Positions 19,573 through 27,919 of a DNA stretch of 64,000 bases are shown here, one piece after another. Every line of letters begins with the position of its first letter. Position 1 is the first letter of the stretch. Source of the DNA: Martinezella rhizogenes (GTDB taxonomy: Bacteria > Pseudomonadota > Alphaproteobacteria > Rhizobiales > Rhizobiaceae); NCBI GenBank assembly GCA_013322215.1, contig JAAMEZ010000056.1, forward strand, positions 62,001-126,000. The letters are read 5' to 3'. Below the pieces are notes generated by a model that had not been told where the DNA came from, did no database searches, and saw nothing but the letters and a program-made list of their open reading frames with translations. A program made the position numbers and the translations under genes.

Positions 19573-20784
19573 ATGGCTCTGATAGACTCCGAGACCCAAG
19601 GCAAGACGGCCGATGCGGATCATGGACGACAGCCTTTCCGCCAGAGGATTGCGCGATCGATCGCCAAGCCTGCGAAGGCCGGCAAGCGCCGCAGGCGTCC
19701 GAAGCGATTGGGCGTTTTTGGTTTGGCCGTCATTGTCCCGACCCTTGTCGTCAGCGCCTATTACGCCTTCGTCGCTGCCCCGATCTATGTGTCGGAAGCA
19801 TCCTTCGTCGTCCGCATGGCCGCTCCACCGTCGTCCAACGTCTTCGGTTCGCTGTTGCAGAACAGCGGAATAACCCGATCGCAGGACGATACGTTTTCCG
19901 TGCAGGAATATATCCGCTCCCGCCAGGCATTGAAGGAACTCGCCACCAAGCTCCCTGTACGCGCCATCTTCGGCAGTCCGCAGGCGGATTGGCTGACGCG
20001 CTTTCCGCGGCTCTGGGAAAACAACAGCGAAGAGGAACTCTACAATTACTATTCCGATCGCGTCTCGGTCATTCACAACGACACGACCGGCATCACCGTA
20101 TTGCGCACGACCGCCTTTCACGCGCAGGATGCCGCCGATCTGAATACCACGCTGCTGGCACTTGGCGGCGATCTGCTCGAGCGCCTGAACAACCGCGCAC
20201 GCGGGGATGCAGTTCGCTTCGCCGATAATGAGGTCCAGGAAGCGCAGCAGCGGGTCATAGATGCGCAACGAAACATAACGGACTTCAGAAACAAGGAGCT
20301 GATGATTGATCCGAATGCCAGCTCCATGTCGATGATCGATCTCATCAGCAATCTGACCGCCGAGCTAGCGAGCACGCGCGCGCGCCTTGCAGAAACGCGC
20401 AAGACCGCGCCTGATAGCAATTCCATTCCCTTTCTGACGAGTCAGATCGCGGCGCTGGAGCAGCAGATCGAAAATGAACGGACCAAGATGGTCGGATCGG
20501 ACAAATCCGTCGCGCCGAGGATCGCGGATTATGAAAGTCTCGTCCTGATGCGGGAGTTTGCCAACAAGGCGCTCGTTGCCGCCCTCGACGCGCTCGAAGC
20601 CGCAAGAGCCGATGCCCGCCGCCAGCAACTCTATCTCGAGGTGGTCGTTCCGCCGCAGATGCCGGATGAAGCAGAAATGCCTTATGCGCTCAAGAACATT
20701 GCGATCGTCTTCCTGTCCTTGAGCCTTGCCTACCTCCTCGGCTGGCTCATGCTCACCGCCATCAAGGATCATGAAAGCGGTTGA
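19573..20784 (+). CDS. kpsE: Capsule export inner-membrane protein, KpsE-like (copy 2)
   Basis: A 403-residue PCP-3 protein related to copy 1: both share a basic cytoplasmic N-terminus, one helix, YVSE(A/T)xFVVR, a QDD(S/T) segment, LNxRARxDAxxxA and the coiled coil ending in ARxDAxRQQLYLE. ATG at 19573 has AGGAGAGG seven bases upstream, so the longer frame from 19501 was rejected. It is divergent from kpsM and convergent with the TPR gene. Two copies may serve two polysaccharides or form mixed oligomers; the sequence cannot decide. Confidence 0.9.
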   Translation: MALIDSETQGKTADADHGRQPFRQRIARSIAKPAKAGKRRRRPKRLGVFGLAVIVPTLVVSAYYAFVAAPIYVSEASFVVRMAAPPSSNVFGSLLQNSGITRSQDDTFSVQEYIRSRQALKELATKLPVRAIFGSPQADWLTRFPRLWENNSEEELYNYYSDRVSVIHNDTTGITVLRTTAFHAQDAADLNTTLLALGGDLLERLNNRARGDAVRFADNEVQEAQQRVIDAQRNITDFRNKELMIDPNASSMSMIDLISNLTAELASTRARLAETRKTAPDSNSIPFLTSQIAALEQQIENERTKMVGSDKSVAPRIADYESLVLMREFANKALVAALDALEAARADARRQQLYLEVVVPPQMPDEAEMPYALKNIAIVFLSLSLAYLLGWLMLTAIKDHESG

Positions 20785-20827
20785 TCTCGCTGCGGCAACC
20801 GCCGAGGCCAAGTTGTTGGTGCGGCAG

Positions 20828-21673
20828 TCAGTCGGGATGCCAGAAGCAGGTATAGATTTCCGCCATGCAGGCACGGATCTCACGGCTGGCAATCGAATCC
20901 GGAGTGACATGGCCATAGAGGCTGAACTCCGCATCGCGCGCACGAATGTAATATCGCAGAGCCGCTTCGATATCCCGCATCGCCTTGTAGAGATGCGCCG
21001 TCTGAATTTCGACATCGATCACTGATGCCGCATCGAGATTTTGTGCATATTCGCGATAGACATCATAGAGCCGCAGCGCCTCGTCGAAATCGCCGGCTTC
21101 TTTTGTCACATTCGCATAGACCGCAATCAGATCGATCTCGCCATCCGTATCCACCAGATCGCGCAGTTGTGCCCGTGCCTGAAGCCAGCGCCGCGAGTGC
21201 ACCAATTCCATAGCGCTCTGCCGCTTGCGTTCTATATCGACGCGCGAAAATCGAAGGCGTGCCGACTCCAGATGGCCGGCTATGTCGGTATCGTCTGGTG
21301 CAAGCGCGTGGGCGCGTTCGTACCATTGAAGCGCGATCTCCGGTTCATTCATCCGATTGTAGAGGTGGCCAAGCTGCAGATGAATATCGACATCATCGGG
21401 CTCCTCCTCAAGAAAGTGTCGATAAGCCTCCAGTGCCGCTTCGAAATCACCATTCTCCTTGCAAGCATGGCCAAGCTGTACAAACAGCGATACTCGCGCG
21501 GGATATTGCTCCAGTGCCTGCTGATAATAGAAGGCAGCCGTCGCCCAATCGCGCCGATCGCGTGCGGCATCCGCCTCGGCCAGAACGTTGACCGGCATGT
21601 GGGCCTCAGTTGCCCCGCTTCCCGCTTGGCCGACGCGCAGAAGCGTCGATGCGAATCTCAGCTCCCGCCTCAT
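20828..21673 (-). CDS. Tetratricopeptide repeat protein
   Basis: A 281-residue protein with about three clear TPR units between residues 38 and 145 (DWATAAFYYQQALEQYP, DFEAALEAYRHFLEEEPDD, EPEIALQWYERAHALAPDD) and weaker helical repeats later. There is no signal peptide. TPR proteins act as scaffolds; in polysaccharide loci they often organise glycosyltransferases. The ATG overlaps the stop of the upstream gene by 4 bases (ATGA), which places it third in the operon after the tandem glycosyltransferase and the module protein. Its partner is unknown. Confidence 0.85.
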   Translation of the reverse strand: MRRELRFASTLLRVGQAGSGATEAHMPVNVLAEADAARDRRDWATAAFYYQQALEQYPARVSLFVQLGHACKENGDFEAALEAYRHFLEEEPDDVDIHLQLGHLYNRMNEPEIALQWYERAHALAPDDTDIAGHLESARLRFSRVDIERKRQSAMELVHSRRWLQARAQLRDLVDTDGEIDLIAVYANVTKEAGDFDEALRLYDVYREYAQNLDAASVIDVEIQTAHLYKAMRDIEAALRYYIRARDAEFSLYGHVTPDSIASREIRACMAEIYTCFWHPD

Positions 21674-22647
21674 GATGCGTGCCGCATCGAAATGTTTCGG
21701 GGACGCAGCCAGCGATCTTCCGGCGCGCGCTCATGAATGCGAACGCGCAATTCGACGAAACGATGCTCCCGCTTGACGGTCACGCATACGGTTCCAGAGA
21801 ACGAACCGACCAGGGTCATGGTCTGCAGAAAATCGAGGCCGGAATTGGCGACGATCTCGATATCGAGCTTGGCCGTTTGTGGCTGAATGAGATCGAGATC
21901 CAGCAGCCAGTCGCCTTCCGCGAAGCTGCGCTTGGGACCTGTGAGCAGCCAGCCCGAATGCACACTCCAGTTGCCGTCGTGAAGCTGCAGCGGCTGGCAT
22001 AGGAGATCGGGGGCGATCATCCAACCGATGTTCTCGACCTCGCGCACGAAAACGAGCATCGCCTGCCCATCCGGATTAACCAGCAATCCGGATGGCGTGA
22101 CACTTGCGCTGGACGAATCCGCAATGTCCCGTGCGCTACCATCGTCTTCTGGCAGCAGCGTATCCCAATAGGCCGTCTGTCCATCCCGGCGTGCGATGGC
22201 GACGATCCGTTTCACGACAGCGGTTCGCGTGAGGACGCCACGCCTGAGATCGAATTCCAGCCCCAATCGCTCGGCCGATGTCGGATCGCGTCCGCAGATC
22301 CGCGCGAAAGCATAGCGCAGGAAAGCCGCATCATCTTCTATCGCAAAGCGAACGAAATTCTCAACCATGGCGAATTGGTCCGGCTCCCGACGCAGCGCCT
22401 GAATCCCGGAAAGGCCGCTCAGCGACGACGGAACGGGACGACGAGCCTTCAGCGCATCAACGACGCGCAGCCGGTTGGTGCCGCCGCGAATGGCATTCGC
22501 AAGCGAGAGACGATCATCCGCAGTCAGATCGATCTCTGTCAAATCCAACGCCCTTGCCCAGGCATCGACGAAGGATTCCGCAGGCAGGGAGAACACGTCT
22601 TTCGGCAGCGCGCTCAAGGGCTGCCTATGCAACTCGGCGATGGTCAA
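21670..22647 (-). CDS. Unassigned modular protein (DUF4214-like units plus C-terminal beta-sandwich)
   Basis: About 325 residues, starting at TTG 22647 within the 3' end of the glycosyltransferase gene. The TTG has GGGGGG five bases upstream; the longer frame only shadows the previous gene. Residues about 105-157 (FARICGRDPTSAERLGLEFD to VVKRIVAIAR) follow the DUF4214-like pattern, and about 40-70 (TADDRLSLANAIRGGTNRLR) may be another copy. The C-terminal 110 residues look like a beta-sandwich similar in pattern to the end of the protein at 3902-4957. There is no catalytic motif that I recognise. The position between a glycosyltransferase and a TPR protein suggests a structural role in polysaccharide synthesis. 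Confidence 0.68.
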   Translation of the reverse strand: MTIAELHRQPLSALPKDVFSLPAESFVDAWARALDLTEIDLTADDRLSLANAIRGGTNRLRVVDALKARRPVPSSLSGLSGIQALRREPDQFAMVENFVRFAIEDDAAFLRYAFARICGRDPTSAERLGLEFDLRRGVLTRTAVVKRIVAIARRDGQTAYWDTLLPEDDGSARDIADSSSASVTPSGLLVNPDGQAMLVFVREVENIGWMIAPDLLCQPLQLHDGNWSVHSGWLLTGPKRSFAEGDWLLDLDLIQPQTAKLDIEIVANSGLDFLQTMTLVGSFSGTVCVTVKREHRFVELRVRIHERAPEDRWLRPRNISMRHAS

Positions 22648-24943
22648 TATTGCCCCCCAACATCTTTTCGATGGCTGTGACATGCCGCGCGGCGGTGCGC
22701 GGATAAGAATACCAATGGGCTGCCTGGCTGCGGTCTCGATCCAGCATCCACAGCAGCGACGGATTTTGAGCAAGACTGAGGAGTGCCTCCGCAATGCATT
22801 CTATCTCGGTACTTTTGACGACATGGCTGAACGGCCACAAATCACGCAGGACCGGCGAGCGGGAGCAAAGCAGCGGGCGATCGACACTCATCGCAATGCG
22901 CGCCGCGCCGGTCGCCGTTTCGGTGGAATGGCCATAGAGGAATGAGAGCACATCGCAGGTCATCAGTTCGCGACGCAGCTCTCCTTCAGGAATGAAATCG
23001 AAACGCGCCGTGACTTTGTCGGATAATCCGAGATAGGCGATCAGATTTTCGATTGTGGCACGTGTCGCGCGCGATTCGTCGTTTGGAACGACGCAGTTGA
23101 ATAGCTTGAGACGCAATCTCGGCTCGTAGTTCAATGCCTCCGCAAAGGCCAATACGAGACGATCGATATTCTTGTGGGGCATCAAGAACCCGAAGGAGCC
23201 GATGGTAAAGTGTGCGGGGTCGGGTACCGGGGCGTCTTCCGGCACGAGGAGAACGCCATGCGGCATGACGATCGGGTTCGGATGGCCGGCAGCCGAAAGC
23301 GCTGCCGCATCCTCCGCGGAATGCACGAAGACCATGTCGAAGGCGCGCGTCCAATCCAGTGTCCCGCCGCGTAACGCCTCTTTCACGCTGTGCATGGTCA
23401 GTACGCGCAGTCGGTGACCCGTCGCCGCTATCTGCTGGATCAAGAGCTCCATATCCGGCGTTGAAAAATGCCCTGGATGATGCTGCATCCAAAGGATGTC
23501 GCCTCGCCCCTGCTCCAAACGCCCCGCCAGACGTTTGAGCGAAGCAAGATCATAGCCCCACAGCCGCGACATGCTGCGCGGTACGGCATCGATGGCATCG
23601 TAGGAGGCTTCCGGCAGCGCGTCGTCCATGATCCGCCGCGCGAAGACATGATCAATCCTGCCTTCGAATGCGGGCGTGCCATAGAGATGCTGCGAATAAG
23701 TGGCGATGCCGCATTGCTGCTGCCAGGAGGAAATGAGATCGATCGTCCAATCCCGCCGCGTTTCGGTAGTTGATGGAGCGGATTTGGCAAGGGCGGCCAG
23801 CGTACGGATGGCGACAGACCTCCAGCTGAAATGCGCTTTCAGCAACGATTTGGCTCTTTCCGTCCGGCTGCGGGCCTCATCCGGTCGATCGAACACAGCG
23901 CGCATCTGCATCCCCAGATGCTCGACGGATGGCTCCGCCCAAAGACTATGGGACCCCGCGACATGGGCTTGCGACGCCGACATGTGGCAATCGACCAGCC
24001 AGGCCGTGCCGGGGCGGCAGAAATCGAGCTGGCCGCTATAGTTCGTGGTCACCACCGGAACGTCGAGCAGCATGGCCTCCGCCAAAGGCAGGCCGAAACC
24101 TTCACCTCTGCTTGGCGCCACCAGCATTGCTGCCGAACGATAGAGCGCGCGCAGCTGGCCTGGGTCATAGTGCTGATCGATGATGGTGATGGGCGCCGCA
24201 TCGGCGAGCCTGCCCCGTCTGTCAGCCAGGACGGAGGCCGAGATGTTGTTCGGATTCGGAAACGTCTTGACTATCAATTCGACCGGATCATCCGCGCGGA
24301 AGCTGCGCAGGAACGCATCGATCAGAACGTCGACACCCTTGCGCGGGAAGCAGGAAGACACATGCAGGATGCGTCGGCGTCCACTTTCGGGCAGCGGGCA
24401 CGGCACATCGTCGGCGACAGCCGAGAGATGGTCACAGCCATTTCCAGTGACTTCCACCGGTATTGTAATCCCGGAACGCTCGAAACTGTCCCGGACGAAA
24501 TTCGAAATCACCGTCACGAGGTCGAGATCGCGATTGAACCGGTCCACCAGATATTGCGGAAATTCGAGCTCCTCCCAGGCAAATGCCACATAGGCATTCT
24601 GCTGGCCGACCATATCGTGGGTCGCTGGCGGCCAGGTGTTCCGCAGGTGGATGTCGAATGTCTCTTTGAATGGATAGTCATCGCGCATTCGGCGCATGAT
24701 ATCCGTGGCAGCCGAGAGGTTTGGGTCGCTCTGCCAATCGTCCTCGGCCGTGTGGCAGATGAGATTGATGCCCAGATCTATGAGCGCTTGTGCAAGGTGG
24801 CGGTTGACGATCGCCAGGCTGTAATCGCCTTTGAACACACCGTCGAAGAAGACTGTCTTGCCGGCGAACTTTTCGATCAAGGCTCGCTCGTCGATGCGAC
24901 CTGCATCGAGCGGATAAGGCGAAGCAGCATCGTCATGGCGCAT
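22625..24943 (-). CDS. Tandem-domain glycosyltransferase (two GT4-type units)
   Basis: A 772-residue protein with two GT-B units. The first carries VSSCFPRKGVDVLIDAF and the donor motif PSRGEGFGLPLAEAMLLD near residue 284. The second begins after about residue 395 and carries IGSFGFLMPHKNIDRLVLAF; its donor region (CDVLSFLYGHSTETATGAAR) has lost the usual EGFG acidic pattern. Paired domains of this kind can add two sugars in turn, or one unit can be non-catalytic. GGGAG six bases before ATG 24943 supports the start. It heads the operon with the module protein and the TPR protein. Confidence 0.9.
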   Translation of the reverse strand: MRHDDAASPYPLDAGRIDERALIEKFAGKTVFFDGVFKGDYSLAIVNRHLAQALIDLGINLICHTAEDDWQSDPNLSAATDIMRRMRDDYPFKETFDIHLRNTWPPATHDMVGQQNAYVAFAWEELEFPQYLVDRFNRDLDLVTVISNFVRDSFERSGITIPVEVTGNGCDHLSAVADDVPCPLPESGRRRILHVSSCFPRKGVDVLIDAFLRSFRADDPVELIVKTFPNPNNISASVLADRRGRLADAAPITIIDQHYDPGQLRALYRSAAMLVAPSRGEGFGLPLAEAMLLDVPVVTTNYSGQLDFCRPGTAWLVDCHMSASQAHVAGSHSLWAEPSVEHLGMQMRAVFDRPDEARSRTERAKSLLKAHFSWRSVAIRTLAALAKSAPSTTETRRDWTIDLISSWQQQCGIATYSQHLYGTPAFEGRIDHVFARRIMDDALPEASYDAIDAVPRSMSRLWGYDLASLKRLAGRLEQGRGDILWMQHHPGHFSTPDMELLIQQIAATGHRLRVLTMHSVKEALRGGTLDWTRAFDMVFVHSAEDAAALSAAGHPNPIVMPHGVLLVPEDAPVPDPAHFTIGSFGFLMPHKNIDRLVLAFAEALNYEPRLRLKLFNCVVPNDESRATRATIENLIAYLGLSDKVTARFDFIPEGELRRELMTCDVLSFLYGHSTETATGAARIAMSVDRPLLCSRSPVLRDLWPFSHVVKSTEIECIAEALLSLAQNPSLLWMLDRDRSQAAHWYSYPRTAARHVTAIEKMLGGNIDHRRVA

Positions 24944-25058
24944 TCATGGCTCCCAGGCACCAGAAACAGACGGATGGGCGATAGCGAAGCGCGCAAATTC
25001 GCAGACGTACAAGTAAACGGATGACGAAAACGCTGTCTCTCACCTATGCCCGGCTTCA

Positions 25059-25086
25059 GCTCCGGGCGGCGGCCGCCGCCCGGAGC
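25059..25086. repeat. Perfect 28-bp GC-rich palindrome behind the Hint-domain gene
   Basis: A 14-base arm GCTCCGGGCGGCGG is followed at once by its exact reverse complement. It lies 20 bases beyond the stop of the Hint gene. There is no T run on either strand, so if it acts as a terminator it would need a factor, or it may protect the mRNA end. Confidence 0.6.
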
Positions 25087-25105
25087 CCGATGCTCGGCAT
25101 GTATG

Positions 25106-26296
25106 TCAGGATGCCTCAGCTTCTCGGACGAGATAGCCCATTTCCTCCGCACGCTTTTCGAGCGATGCGCGGACTTGTTCGAGCACGTTGCCCGCATAGA
25201 CCGGCGGATAGCACCAATCGTTCCAGGTGCGGGTCGCCCCGTTTCCGAACGAACCGAACCGCAGGACACCCGGCTCTAGGAAGGACAGGCGCCCACCAAG
25301 ATCAAGATAGGTCTCCGTCTGCGCGCCCTCGGCAAGGATGATGGAATGTTGCTCCAGCTCGATATGGAAGTATTCGAACGGGACCAACGTCGCCTCTTGG
25401 GTGATCGTCGTGCCATTGACAAGGAATTTGGCCGGAATCAGCGATTCTCCGAAGAACATGCAGTGATCGGGAGAAACGTATAGATCGCGAGCCGGGACGT
25501 TTGCCGCAAAGGCGCCCGCCTGTATGCGGATCGGCAACGTGTCGCGCGGCTTGTCGATCGCCTTCGGATCGATCCGGCGGCGACCAACCCATTTGATTTC
25601 CGCAACGCCCTTGTGGGTGACGACGAGATCGCCGACGCGAAAATCCTCGACTGGAATATCGCCTTCCGGTGTCCGGATCAGCGTGCCCCGAAGGAAGCAG
25701 CTCGTGAAGGTCAGCGTGTCAGTGTTCGCATCATAAGTATAGGTGACACCCGCCGGTATCGTATAGGAGCCGAGCGCTACGGCATTCAGCAGGCCGCCAT
25801 AGAAGGTGACCGTGTTGCCGGACTGTTGTACGACGTTCGAGCCGACAACCTCGATCTTGTCTCCCGACTGAACGTTGATGACGTTCGGCGGCGTCGACAG
25901 GTTGAGATTGATGCCACCGGGATTATACGCGAACAGGCCGCTGCCATTCGCATTGGCGAAGTCCACCGTGACGCCGTTCAGCAAACCGACGTTGAGTAGG
26001 CCGGCATCGACGGTGATGCTGGACCCCGCGCCAATTCCGTAGGTATAGGTCGAGCCGGCTGCGATATTCGCGAGGGTGGCATTGATCGTTACGTTTGCCC
26101 CGTTGATCGCGTCGATCGTCGTGCTCGATATCGCACCGGTGCCGGCGAGATTGCTGATATTGACGTCCACGCCATCGACGATGACGGTGCCGTTGGAAAC
26201 CAGATTGAGCTGGATCGTATCTCCTGATGTCCCAGCATTGCTGCTATCGATCGTAGTCGTGCCGTTATTGACTAGGTTGATGCCAATCAAAGCCAT
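25106..26296 (-). CDS. Hint-domain (hedgehog/intein-type) secreted-like protein
   Basis: A 396-residue protein. Residues 1-190 are rich in Asn, Gly, Thr and Val and look like a beta-helical or adhesin-like repeat region without a classical signal peptide. A Hint_2-type domain starts at Cys200: SCFLRGTLIRTPEGD, VEDFRVGDLVVT and SPDHCMFF with the conserved His region near 278. Such domains cleave the bond before the cysteine by an N-S acyl shift; there is no C-terminal extein or Asn-Cys splice end, so cleavage rather than splicing is expected. GGAGAGGATAATAAC precedes the ATG. It stands between the porin-like gene and the capsule genes; its target is unknown. Confidence 0.85.
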   Translation of the reverse strand: MALIGINLVNNGTTTIDSSNAGTSGDTIQLNLVSNGTVIVDGVDVNISNLAGTGAISSTTIDAINGANVTINATLANIAAGSTYTYGIGAGSSITVDAGLLNVGLLNGVTVDFANANGSGLFAYNPGGINLNLSTPPNVINVQSGDKIEVVGSNVVQQSGNTVTFYGGLLNAVALGSYTIPAGVTYTYDANTDTLTFTSCFLRGTLIRTPEGDIPVEDFRVGDLVVTHKGVAEIKWVGRRRIDPKAIDKPRDTLPIRIQAGAFAANVPARDLYVSPDHCMFFGESLIPAKFLVNGTTITQEATLVPFEYFHIELEQHSIILAEGAQTETYLDLGGRLSFLEPGVLRFGSFGNGATRTWNDWCYPPVYAGNVLEQVRASLEKRAEEMGYLVREAEAS

Positions 26297-26349
26297 GTTA
26301 TTATCCTCTCCATTAGATTAACACGTTGTTTTTCAAGGCAAAAATTTCG

Positions 26350-27042
26350 TCAGAACTTGTAGTTCAGACCTACCCGAACAGCATGGAAATCGAGGCTGGC
26401 TTTGGAATTAAGCTCGTTCCCGCCCATGTTGCTGCTGCCGAAATCGACATACTGATATTCGAGTTTCGCTGTCACATGATCGGTGAAGGCGTGTTCGATG
26501 CCGGCACCCACCGTCCAACCGGCTTTGGTCTTGTCGTCATCGAAACCTAGGCCGCCGATTGCGCCTTTGTAATTGACATGGCCATAGGCGAGACCGCCGG
26601 TACCGTAGAACAAGGTATTGTCATAGGCGTAACCGATGCGGGGACGGACGGTGCCATACCAGTCGATCTTGGAAGACGCACTCGCGGTACCATTTCTGAA
26701 CGAGTCGCTGATGTCAGCGCCCTGGAAATCCGCTTCGAGGCCGATTACCCAGTTGGGGTCGAACTGATAGTTGTAGCCGATCTGGCCGCCTCCGAGGAAG
26801 CCGGATCCTTCGAGCTTGCCAAATCTGCCAAGGTAACTTCCGAAGGAATGGAAACCGACATCATCGTTACCACCGAAACCGCCGCCGGCATTCACACCGA
26901 CATAGAAGCCGGTCCACGAAAATACCGGCGCCGTCTCGATAGGAGCCTGAGGTGGCGTGGAAGTCGCGAGATCTGCCGCATAGACGGAACTCCCGGCAAC
27001 CGTCGCCAACAAGAAAACTGTAGTCCCCAAAAACTTGCGCAT
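26350..27042 (-). CDS. Outer-membrane beta-barrel protein, Omp25/31-like
   Basis: A 230-residue outer-membrane protein of the Omp25/Omp31 (OmpA-like barrel) family common in Rhizobiales. A signal peptide MRKFLGTTVFLLATVAGSSVYA precedes PVFSWTGFYVGVNAGGGFGG, the family's first strand. The barrel ends in a typical C-terminal phenylalanine (VRVGLNYKF). Start 27042 has AGGAG eight bases upstream; the longer frame is not supported. The family contributes to envelope stability and surface exposure. It stands as a single gene in the same direction as the Hint gene. Confidence 0.92.
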   Translation of the reverse strand: MRKFLGTTVFLLATVAGSSVYAADLATSTPPQAPIETAPVFSWTGFYVGVNAGGGFGGNDDVGFHSFGSYLGRFGKLEGSGFLGGGQIGYNYQFDPNWVIGLEADFQGADISDSFRNGTASASSKIDWYGTVRPRIGYAYDNTLFYGTGGLAYGHVNYKGAIGGLGFDDDKTKAGWTVGAGIEHAFTDHVTAKLEYQYVDFGSSNMGGNELNSKASLDFHAVRVGLNYKF

Positions 27043-27919
27043 TCGAAAATTCTCCTCGAAGGAATTCACGAGATTCAACATGTAACTTGCGAAAGTTCAC
27101 GTTGAGTCCATAATATAGACGCGATTATAGCTGTAAATACGTACTTTCTAATAAATATTTTCGAGATGTGAGCTTTATTTGTATAGTTTTGTCGCAATAT
27201 GTATTGAGAGCATATTGATTCTATACTTGCGGCTTCGCGAAATGCCGGACTCATCGCGGCAGAAACATCATAACTAGAATGAGATGGATAGCTTCGCGCC
27301 TGCCGCGACGGCGTCCGAGTGACGCAATCGGGTGCGCTGTGTCGCTTTCGATATAGACAGGCAAGGCGCCGTTCTGCGAGCTTCAATCGCCACCGCAGAT
27401 ATTCATCTGCTGCGCTGGGAGGCCTGACGGGGCGGACCCTAGAAGGAACGTCAGGCCTCCCAACTGCGCACAAAATCCTCTTCCTATGGACGGACATGTG
27501 GTGAAGAGCAGGCTGGCAGATCACGGCCTGCATACATCTGGTGTCGTCGATCTCCGCAACAATGTCCAAGAGACAAGTAGAGTGGTCATGTTGTCGCGTA
27601 GCGTTCCGAAACAAGCGGCCTGACGGCATTAGGCATTGGCTTACCTTGAAGTCGGGTTTCCAACGCCAGGCGCAATCAGACCTCCGGCGCCGCTTTCCGT
27701 ATGGACGACATGGCAGGGGCAAGCCACATCTTTGGAACTATCGCAACCGCCAATTTGCGATGGTCGGGAGGCTCGGTCGCTTGCTCTAAGTAACGGTCGG
27801 GCCTCCTCGCTTGCGACAAGCGCAACTTGCCGTCTCGCGTTACCTCTACCGCGGCGCGCGTCAAGGCGCCTGCCTGTTCATGGCGGCAAGTTCAGGCGAA
27901 CCGGCAGGTCTTAATCGCC
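27043..27919. other. Long intergenic region with one strong inverted repeat
   Basis: Almost 900 bases with no convincing gene. The part next to the porin gene (27100-27250) is AT-rich and should hold its promoter. The frames here (for example 27075-27722 minus, 27636-27914 plus) give sequences rich in Arg, Pro and Ser with no domain. The inverted repeat at 27417-27461 is the only structured element I see. Confidence 0.55.
27417..27461. repeat. 13-bp perfect inverted repeat with 19-base loop
   Basis: GGGAGGCCTGACG (27417-27429) is matched exactly by CGTCAGGCCTCCC (27449-27461). There is no T run behind either arm, so a simple terminator is unlikely. It could belong to an unannotated small RNA or be a remnant repeat. 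Confidence 0.5.

Noticed and set aside
18131..19582. Plus-strand frame of 483 codons across kpsM
   Set aside because: It lies antisense to a clear KpsM gene and runs out of frame through the DUF6270-like gene; the product is Glu/Arg/His-rich with no domain, typical of shadows in GC-rich DNA.
23831..25024. Plus-strand frame of 397 codons
   Set aside because: Antisense to the tandem glycosyltransferase, with no domain and no ribosome site.
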